DNA from: an uncultured beta proteobacterium
GTDB taxonomy: Bacteria > Pseudomonadota > Gammaproteobacteria > Burkholderiales > Burkholderiaceae_C
DNA: 12,901 nucleotides
Reading direction: 5' to 3'
Assembly (NCBI GenBank): GCA_903928325.1
Contig: CAIYQF010000028.1
Span: 1 to 12,901, forward strand
The notes below the pieces were generated by a model. It did no database searches. It was given only the letters and a program-made list of their open reading frames with translations, and was not told where the DNA came from. Made by a program: the position numbers and the translations under genes. Of this stretch, positions 1 through 5,453 are shown piece after piece (positions within the stretch are counted from its first letter, which is position 1; every line of letters begins with the position of its first letter).

Positions 1-399
1 CACCAAGCCGCCGAGGCCGCGTTTGCGCACGATTTCATTACCGAACTGCCCGAGGGCTACCACACCTTTTTGGGCGAGCGGGGCTTGCGCCTCTCGGGCG
101 GCCAGCGCCAGCGCATCGCCATTGCCCGCGCCATGCTAAAAAACCCGCCCTTGCTGCTGCTTGATGAAGCCACCAGCGCCCTGGACGCCGAGAGCGAGCG
201 CATGGTGCAAGCCGCGCTGGAGTCCGCCATGCGCAACCGCACCACGCTCGTGATCGCCCACCGCCTGGCCACGGTGCAAAAAGCCGACTTGATCGTGGTG
301 CTGGACCACGGCGTGCTGGTGGAACAGGGCACACACGCCGAACTGGTGGCGTGCGGGGGCGTGTATGCGGGACTGGCGGCCTTGCAGTTCAACGCCTAG
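1..399 (+). CDS. ABC exporter, C-terminal part of the ATPase domain (partial, 5' end outside window)
   Basis: The reading frame is open from the first base and ends in TAG, giving the last 132 residues of an ABC ATPase. The signature motif LSGGQ is at fragment residues 31-35. Walker B (LLLLDE) is at 51-56 with catalytic Glu56, followed by the D-loop SALD at 59-62 and the switch histidine (IAHRL) at His87. Walker A lies upstream of the window. The helical segment before the signature (FITELPEGYHTFLGERG) and the ending 'LVEQGTHAEL' are typical of exporters with fused membrane and ATPase domains (MsbA/ABCB type), so the full protein is probably a half-transporter that moves a lipid or drug-like substrate out across the inner membrane. 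The substrate cannot be read from this part. All ATPase motifs present are intact. The gene converges on the nuo operon and overlaps the crotonase gene by four bases. The family call is sure; the exporter subtype is inferred. Confidence 0.9.
   Translation, partial: HQAAEAAFAHDFITELPEGYHTFLGERGLRLSGGQRQRIAIARAMLKNPPLLLLDEATSALDAESERMVQAALESAMRNRTTLVIAHRLATVQKADLIVVLDHGVLVEQGTHAELVACGGVYAGLAALQFNA
396..399. other. Shared CTAG: overlapping stop codons of two convergent genes
   Basis: The plus-strand ABC gene stops with TAG at 397-399 and the minus-strand crotonase gene stops with TAG on the complement of 396-398. Both stops lie in the self-complementary CTAG, inside the larger palindrome CCTAGG (395-400). 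There is no intergenic space, so no dedicated terminator can sit between the genes. I saw no GC-rich hairpin followed by a T-run on either strand nearby. Confidence 0.9.
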
Positions 400-1334
400 G
401 GCAATTCGTCCGGTATACGGGCTTTGGCTTTGGCCTGGGCCAGTTGCTCCTCCAGTTGTGCGATCTGCTGGCGAGCGTCTTGGCCCTCGGGAATGGGGCG
501 ACCGCTGTCGCGCCATTGCACGGCTGCCTTGAAGCCCTCAGCCTGGGCGTAGCGGCGAAACCACATGCCTTCGGGGTTGTGGCGGGTGATGCCGTCAAAC
601 ACTGTGGCCATCATCTGGGTTTGCTCCAGGCCCATGGTCAGCATGACTTGGTTAACCACCATTTTGTGCATGGCCAGGTGCGCGCGGGGCACTGCTGCAA
701 TGCGGGTGGCTAGGCGCATGGTGGCAGCCTCCAGATCCGCTTCGGGCACGCATGCGTTGGCCAGCCCCCAATCGGCGGCGCGCTGGCCGTCAATCGTGTC
801 GCCGGTAAACATGAGCTGTTTGGCCCGCGCAGGACCCAGGCGGTAAGCCCACATGGCGGTGGTGGGACAACCCCACACCCGCGTGGGCATGTATCCGATA
901 CGCGCCGTATCGGCCATGACCAACAGGTCGCAGCACAGCGCGATGTCGCTGCCACCCGCAGCCGCGTAGCCGTGCACCTTGGCGATGGTGGGCTTGGCAC
1001 TGCGCCACAGGCTCATGAAGTCTTCGGTGTTGCGCTTCATGTAGGCATAGTCGACCATCGGGTCCCAGGGCAACTGCTCTTGCTGGCAGGGGTGGTCGAT
1101 CTGGCCTTCACCAAACTGGCTCAGGTCGTAGCCGCCGCAAAAGCCCTTGCCTGCACCTTCGAGCACGATGACGTGTACGGCATCATGGGCGTTGGCCCAT
1201 TCCACGGCCGCGCGGATTTCGCGCGGCATTTCGTCATTGATGGCGTTGAGCTTGTCCGGGCGGCTCAACACCATGCGCGCAACGGCAGGTTGCGCCGGGT
1301 CTTGTTCAATCGTCAGGGTGGAATAAACGGGCAT
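396..1334 (-). CDS. Crotonase-fold protein (enoyl-CoA hydratase/isomerase family), atypical active site
   Basis: This is a 312-residue crotonase-superfamily protein, a cytoplasmic acyl-CoA-binding enzyme. The first oxyanion-hole motif is GKGFCGGYDL (residues 62-71) and the second is HGYAAAGGSDIAL (121-133). The usual C-terminal helical region follows. In classical enoyl-CoA hydratase the two catalytic glutamates lie at the end of the second motif and about 20 residues later. Here those positions appear to be Asp130 and Thr151 (GYMPTRVWG), so plain hydratase activity is doubtful and another crotonase reaction is possible. A charged segment with heptad-like spacing (about 286-306, QQIAQLEEQLAQAKAKA) extends the C-terminus. 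The ATG at 1334 was chosen because the family N-terminus (VYSTLTIEQ) starts there; a longer frame up to 1514 would overlap DUF1178 with an unrelated sequence. No clear Shine-Dalgarno precedes it. It lies 25 bases after DUF1178 and is the last gene of the operon. The fold is certain; the substrate is unknown. Confidence 0.88.
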   Translation of the reverse strand: MPVYSTLTIEQDPAQPAVARMVLSRPDKLNAINDEMPREIRAAVEWANAHDAVHVIVLEGAGKGFCGGYDLSQFGEGQIDHPCQQEQLPWDPMVDYAYMKRNTEDFMSLWRSAKPTIAKVHGYAAAGGSDIALCCDLLVMADTARIGYMPTRVWGCPTTAMWAYRLGPARAKQLMFTGDTIDGQRAADWGLANACVPEADLEAATMRLATRIAAVPRAHLAMHKMVVNQVMLTMGLEQTQMMATVFDGITRHNPEGMWFRRYAQAEGFKAAVQWRDSGRPIPEGQDARQQIAQLEEQLAQAKAKARIPDELP

Positions 1335-1359
1335 GGAAGTTCGATTGAAGAGCTGGGAG

Positions 1360-1824
1360 TTACTGCAAGGTGCCCTTGGCCGATTCGGGCAGCAGCAAGG
1401 GCAGGACGGCGATACCCTCGTCCAAAAGCTCGCGTGCTTCTTTGGCGGATGCTTGGCCGCGAATGGCGCGCTCCGGCGCCTCTCCGTAATGGATCTTGCG
1501 TGCCTCGTCGGCAAAATGGTCGCCTACATCGGTGGTGCTGGCCACCAATTTACGTGATATTTCCAACCAGGCGGCAAGAGGATCTGGGCCTTGTGGCTTG
1601 GCCAGCGCAACGGTGTGTCCACTGGCGGGGGCGTGGTCTGATGGTGCGCTGCGCGCGCCCGAGAGATTGAGTCGCGGTGCGCTGAGTTTCTTAATCACCT
1701 GGACATCGCCACACAGAGGGCATTGCACCAGAGAGCGGGCGATTTGTTTCAAAAAATCGTCTTCCGAAGCAAACCAGCCTTCAAAAGCGTGGCCATGACC
1801 ACACTGCAAGTCGAGCACCTTCAT
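1360..1824 (-). CDS. DUF1178 family protein, putative zinc-ribbon-like
   Basis: This 154-residue protein belongs to the uncharacterised DUF1178 family. The family-typical N-terminus is MKVLDLQCGHGHAFEGWFAS, with Cys8, His10 and His12. A CPLCG knuckle follows (Cys35, Cys38), then the conserved IKKLSAPR (44-51). The Cys/His set suggests a small zinc-binding domain, which is inference. Residues 55-80 are low in order-promoting residues and may be a linker. The C-terminal half contains EARKIHYGEAPERAIRGQAS (107-126) and ends with a hydrophobic stretch VLPLLLPE. No membrane segment or signal peptide is seen. The start is fixed by the family N-terminus and by an ATGA overlap with the upstream NUDIX gene, which lacks a separate ribosome binding site and points to translational coupling. 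Function is unknown. It sits between NUDIX and crotonase genes in what appears to be one transcript with nuo. Confidence 0.88.
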   Translation of the reverse strand: MKVLDLQCGHGHAFEGWFASEDDFLKQIARSLVQCPLCGDVQVIKKLSAPRLNLSGARSAPSDHAPASGHTVALAKPQGPDPLAAWLEISRKLVASTTDVGDHFADEARKIHYGEAPERAIRGQASAKEARELLDEGIAVLPLLLPESAKGTLQ

Positions 1825-2408
1825 GGCAGCGTCTGCCAGTCCAGCTTCCAGGCGCCTGAAAGCACATTTTGCAACCACAGGGCACCAACCAAGGTCTTGG
1901 CGTCCGTGACCCGCCCATCGCGGCACCATTGCAGCAACTCCTGCGGGGTGGCGGTAAAAACGTCCAGAAATTCGCCATCGTCCAGCGCGGAGGCACCAGC
2001 CATCAGACCGCGCGCAAACCAGACTTCGATGAATTCCGTGGAGTAGGAAATAACCGGGTGCATCACCCCGGCGAGCGCCCACTGCGTGGCCCGGTAGCCG
2101 GTTTCTTCGCGTAACTCACGCTGTGCGCAGCCAAAGGCGGTTTCGCCCGCATCGAGCTTGCCCGCAGGAAACTCGACCATCACCTGGCCCACGGGGTAGC
2201 GGAACTGCCGCTCCAATACCAATAAAACGCCACCTGCGGCGTCGACATCCATGGGGATGACCATCACCGCTCCCGGGTGCACGACATATTCGCGGCTGGT
2301 CAGTTGCCCGTCCGGCAGCAGCACCTCGTCACGAAACGCGTGCAGGAACTTCCCCTTGAACAACTCTTGGCTAGAGTATTGAACCTCGCTCAAATGGGCG
2401 TCGGGCAA
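1821..2408 (-). CDS. NUDIX hydrolase, ADP-ribose pyrophosphatase type
   Basis: This 195-residue cytoplasmic protein has a perfect Nudix box (GX5EX7REUXEEXGU) at residues 83-105: Gly83, Glu89, Arg97, Glu98, Glu101, Glu102, Gly104. The preceding LERQFRYPVG and VEFPAGKLD, and the following MHPVISYSTE with Pro118 and Glu125, are typical of the ADP-ribose pyrophosphatase (NudF-like) branch. That branch splits ADP-ribose to AMP and ribose 5-phosphate using Mg2+. Substrate choice is inferred from these motifs only. No ATG exists before Met49, which lies inside the fold. The TTG at 2408 is the best start: AAGGG lies 7 bases upstream and LPDAHLSEVQ matches the kind of N-terminus expected. The stop TGA overlaps the DUF1178 ATG (ATGA). 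The gene follows nuoN after a 44-base gap. A role in NAD-derived metabolite clean-up would fit beside an NADH dehydrogenase, but this is speculative. Confidence 0.9.
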   Translation of the reverse strand: MPDAHLSEVQYSSQELFKGKFLHAFRDEVLLPDGQLTSREYVVHPGAVMVIPMDVDAAGGVLLVLERQFRYPVGQVMVEFPAGKLDAGETAFGCAQRELREETGYRATQWALAGVMHPVISYSTEFIEVWFARGLMAGASALDDGEFLDVFTATPQELLQWCRDGRVTDAKTLVGALWLQNVLSGAWKLDWQTLP

Positions 2409-2415
2409 GTCGATA

Positions 2416-2420
2416 CCCTT
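2416..2420 (-). promoter_or_regulatory. Ribosome binding site supporting the TTG start of the NUDIX gene
   Basis: On the minus strand AAGGG lies 7 bases before the TTG at 2408. It is the only Shine-Dalgarno-like stretch in the 44-base nuoN-NUDIX gap and decides the start. It sits in a small imperfect inverted repeat (CCTT-GAC-AAGG) that could weakly pair over the site. A run of eight C residues (minus strand, 2431-2438) lies just upstream. Confidence 0.55.
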
Positions 2421-2452
2421 GTCAAGGTGTGGGGGGGGCGCGAAAAGCCAGG

Positions 2453-3940
2453 TCAGGTACCCAGCATTTGCAAAATCGACTGCGCAGACAATGCCATCAG
2501 CCCTGCAGGGAACAGACCCAACAGCAATACCATTGCACCATTGGTTGCCAGCACCACCCGCACACCCGTGCCAGCGACCACGGGGCTGGCGGTAATCGGC
2601 TCGTCAAAGTACATGACTTTGACCACACGCAGGTAGTAAAAAGCGCCTACCAGCGACATCATGACGGCAAAGATAGCCACGCCGATGTGTAGCACTTGGC
2701 CTGACGCGATCAAGGCCTGCAAGACCGACAATTTGGCATAGAACCCGACCATGGGCGGAATACCGGCCATAGAGAACATGCAAGCGGCCATCACGCCGGC
2801 GTACAAGGGGCTGACTTGGTTCAGGCCGGCGAAGTCGGATATCTCTTCGCTTTCAAAACCATCCCGGGCCAGCAGCATGATCACGCCAAACGCGGCCAGC
2901 GTAGTCATGACGTAGGTCACAACATAAAACATGGCCGAGCTGTAGGCATTAGCCGCCGAGATAGTGTTACCGTTGATCACACCCGACATGACGCCGATGA
3001 GCACAAAACCCATTTGTGAAATCGTCGAGAACGCCAGCATGCGCTTGATATTGGTCTGGGCGATGGCAGCGAAGTTACCCAAAAACAATGAAGCAATGGA
3101 CAGTACCATGAGCATTTGCTGCCAATCAATCGCCAAGGGCAACATGCCCTCCACCAGCAAGCGCATGGTGATGGCAAACGCTGCCAGTTTGGGTGCGCCA
3201 CCAATCATCAGCGTGATCGCGGTTGGTGCTCCTTGGTACACATCGGGAATCCACATGTGAAACGGCACCACGCCCAATTTGAAGGCTAGACCAGCCACGA
3301 TAAACACCAGACCAAAAATCAGTACCTGGTGGCGCACTTGGCCCGAAACAATGGCCTTGAATACGGCGTTGATGTCCAGAGAGCCGGTGGCACCGTACAG
3401 CATGGACATGCCGTAGAGCAAAAACCCCGAGGCCATGGCACCTAAAACAAAGTACTTCATAGCGGCCTCGATGGCAGATTCATGGTCCCGGCGCAAGGCC
3501 ACCAGAGCGTAGCTTGACAGCGTGAGCAACTCCAGCCCCATATAGATGATGATAAAGTTGTTGCCCGAGATCATGATGAACATGCCCAGGAGCGCGAACA
3601 TGCCCAAAGTGAACAACTCGCCGCCGCGCAACATGTCACGTGGCGCGGCGTAAGGGCGACCATAGACCATGGTGACCATCACCGCCACGGTGGCAAAGCA
3701 CTTGAGCCATGCCGCCATCGTATCGGCCACCACCATATTGCCAAAGCCATAGAGAGTTAGGCCGGTGCTAGCGTAAAAGCCCTCCAGTGCTGCGACGACC
3801 GCCAAAGTGGCCATGGTGGCCGCGAAGGTCAGACCGCGCAGGGGACCCTGCGGTCGCAGGTCCACCAAGGCGATGACGCAAGCCATCACCATTAGCAAAG
3901 CCTCAGGAAATACCGCAATCCAACTGATCTGGTCCATCAT
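2453..3940 (-). CDS. nuoN: NADH-quinone oxidoreductase subunit N
   Basis: This 495-residue, highly hydrophobic membrane protein has about 14 transmembrane helices and is one of the three antiporter-like subunits of the complex I membrane arm. The residues expected on the proton path are present: Glu137 (MGLELLTLSSYAL), Lys221 (FKLGVVPFHMWIPDVYQGAPT region), Lys251 (GGAPKLAAF) and Lys403 in the broken helix (GIPPMVGFYAKL). Two ATG codons stand in tandem at 3940 and 3937. I chose the first, with a weak GAGAAA about 6 bases upstream; the second is equally possible. It follows nuoM after 25 bases. Length and motifs are normal for the family. It is the last nuo gene; only 44 bases separate it from the NUDIX gene. 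Confidence 0.97.
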   Translation of the reverse strand: MMDQISWIAVFPEALLMVMACVIALVDLRPQGPLRGLTFAATMATLAVVAALEGFYASTGLTLYGFGNMVVADTMAAWLKCFATVAVMVTMVYGRPYAAPRDMLRGGELFTLGMFALLGMFIMISGNNFIIIYMGLELLTLSSYALVALRRDHESAIEAAMKYFVLGAMASGFLLYGMSMLYGATGSLDINAVFKAIVSGQVRHQVLIFGLVFIVAGLAFKLGVVPFHMWIPDVYQGAPTAITLMIGGAPKLAAFAITMRLLVEGMLPLAIDWQQMLMVLSIASLFLGNFAAIAQTNIKRMLAFSTISQMGFVLIGVMSGVINGNTISAANAYSSAMFYVVTYVMTTLAAFGVIMLLARDGFESEEISDFAGLNQVSPLYAGVMAACMFSMAGIPPMVGFYAKLSVLQALIASGQVLHIGVAIFAVMMSLVGAFYYLRVVKVMYFDEPITASPVVAGTGVRVVLATNGAMVLLLGLFPAGLMALSAQSILQMLGT

Positions 3941-3965
3941 GTTTCGTTTCTCAAGTCAGCAGGCA

Positions 3966-5441
3966 TTAAATTAGCTTGGACACGGCCACGTGTCTGAGCA
4001 ATTCGCTCACCGATGCATCCATCACGTCGGTGAAAGGTTTGGGGTTCACGCCCATGGCCAGCACGGCCACCGCCAACAGTGCGAGCATCACAAACTCGCG
4101 CGCGTTGATGTCATTGAGTTCCTTAACGTGGTCGTTGGCCACGGGGCCGAGGTAAACGCGCTTAAACATCCACAAGGTGTAGGCCGCGCCAAAAATCAGT
4201 GCGCTGGCCGCTGCAAACCCAATCCAGAAATTGAACTTGACCGCCGCCAAAATCACCATCCACTCGCCCACAAAGCCAGCGGTGCCTGGCAGGCCGCAAT
4301 TGGCCATTGCAAACAGCAACGAAAAGGCGGCAAATTTGGGCATGGTGTTAACCACGCCGCCATAGCTAGATATCTCGCGTGAGTGCACCCGGTCGTACAG
4401 CACGCCGATGGACAAGAACATGGCGCCAGAGACAAAACCGTGCGCAATCATCTGCACCAAGCCGCCAGAAACACCCAGGTCAATAAAGATGAAAAACCCC
4501 AGGGTTACAAAACCCATGTGCGCCACCGATGAATAGGCCACCAGTTTTTTCATGTCCTGCTGAACCAAAGCCACCAGGCCGACATAGATCACAGCGATCA
4601 GGGACAGCGCAATCATCAGCCAAGCCCATTCATGCGCCGCGTCCGGTGCAATCGGAAGCGAAAAGCGCAGGAAACCGTAAGCGCCGAGCTTGAGCATGAT
4701 GGCAGCCAGTACTGCCGAGCCGCCGGTGGGCGCTTCCACATGCACATCGGGCAACCAGGTGTGCACCGGCCACATGGGCACCTTGACAGCGAAAGCGGTA
4801 AAGAAGGCGAAGAACAGCGCGGTTTGCTCCATCTTGCTCAGCGCAAGCGCATGCCACACTGCAATATCGAAGCTTCCACCAGACTGGATATACAAGTAAA
4901 TCAGCGCAACGAGGGTCAGCAAGGAACCAAGCAAGGTGTACAAGAAGAACTTGAACGCCGCGTAGATTTTGTTCGGGCCACCCCAGATACCAATGATTAG
5001 GTACATGGGAATCAGCGTGGCTTCAAAAAACACGTAGAACAGCAATCCGTCGAGCGCGCTGAAGACGCCAATCATCAGCCCCGACAGAATCAAAAAGGCT
5101 GCCATGTACTGGTTGACCTTGCGGGTAATCACTTCCCAGCCTGCCATCACTACCACCACATTGATAAACGCTGTCAGCAACACAAACCAGAAGGAAATTC
5201 CGTCCACGCCCAAGTGGTAGTTGACGTTAAAGCGCTGGATCCAGCTTGCATTCTCGACAAACTGCATGTCTGCAGTACCGAGCTGAAAGCCTGCATACAG
5301 CGGCAAGGTCACCAAGAAGCTGGCAACGGCGCCCACCAGTGCAAACCAGCGCACCGCCGTGGCCTGGTCGTCGCGCCCCAAGGCGAGCAAGACGACGCCA
5401 AAGGCAATCGGCAACCAAATAGCAAGGCTCAGCAATCCCAT
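3966..5441 (-). CDS. nuoM: NADH-quinone oxidoreductase subunit M
   Basis: This 491-residue antiporter-like subunit of the complex I membrane arm has about 14 transmembrane helices and sits between NuoL and NuoN. The key charged residues are all present: Glu140 (YVFFEATLIPMYLIIG), Lys220 (AFAVKVPMWPVHTWLPDVH), Lys251 (MLKLGAYGFLRF) and Glu393 (GFVGEWMVI). These correspond to E. coli NuoM Glu144, Lys234, Lys265 and Glu407. Proton pumping should therefore be intact. The start ATG at 5441 has AAGGA (complement of 5451-5455) 9 bases upstream, and this site overlaps the TAA stop of nuoL, leaving a 12-base gap between the two genes. The first helix (LLSLAIWLPIAFGVVLLAL) is normal for the family. Confidence 0.97.
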   Translation of the reverse strand: MGLLSLAIWLPIAFGVVLLALGRDDQATAVRWFALVGAVASFLVTLPLYAGFQLGTADMQFVENASWIQRFNVNYHLGVDGISFWFVLLTAFINVVVVMAGWEVITRKVNQYMAAFLILSGLMIGVFSALDGLLFYVFFEATLIPMYLIIGIWGGPNKIYAAFKFFLYTLLGSLLTLVALIYLYIQSGGSFDIAVWHALALSKMEQTALFFAFFTAFAVKVPMWPVHTWLPDVHVEAPTGGSAVLAAIMLKLGAYGFLRFSLPIAPDAAHEWAWLMIALSLIAVIYVGLVALVQQDMKKLVAYSSVAHMGFVTLGFFIFIDLGVSGGLVQMIAHGFVSGAMFLSIGVLYDRVHSREISSYGGVVNTMPKFAAFSLLFAMANCGLPGTAGFVGEWMVILAAVKFNFWIGFAAASALIFGAAYTLWMFKRVYLGPVANDHVKELNDINAREFVMLALLAVAVLAMGVNPKPFTDVMDASVSELLRHVAVSKLI

Positions 5442-5453
5442 TTTTCTTATTCC

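Noticed and set aside
1335..1359. Possible terminator or promoter between DUF1178 and the crotonase gene.
   Set aside because: Only 25 bases, with no GC-rich hairpin plus T-run and no convincing -35/-10 pair.
1335..1514. Possible 60-residue N-terminal extension of the crotonase.
   Set aside because: The extra residues are Arg/Pro/Ser/Cys-rich, overlap the DUF1178 coding region in another frame and do not resemble a crotonase N-terminus; ATG at 1334 fits the fold.
972..1670. A 232-codon plus-strand open frame opposite the crotonase and DUF1178 genes.
   Set aside because: It crosses two real minus-strand genes and shows no recognisable domain; treated as a shadow.
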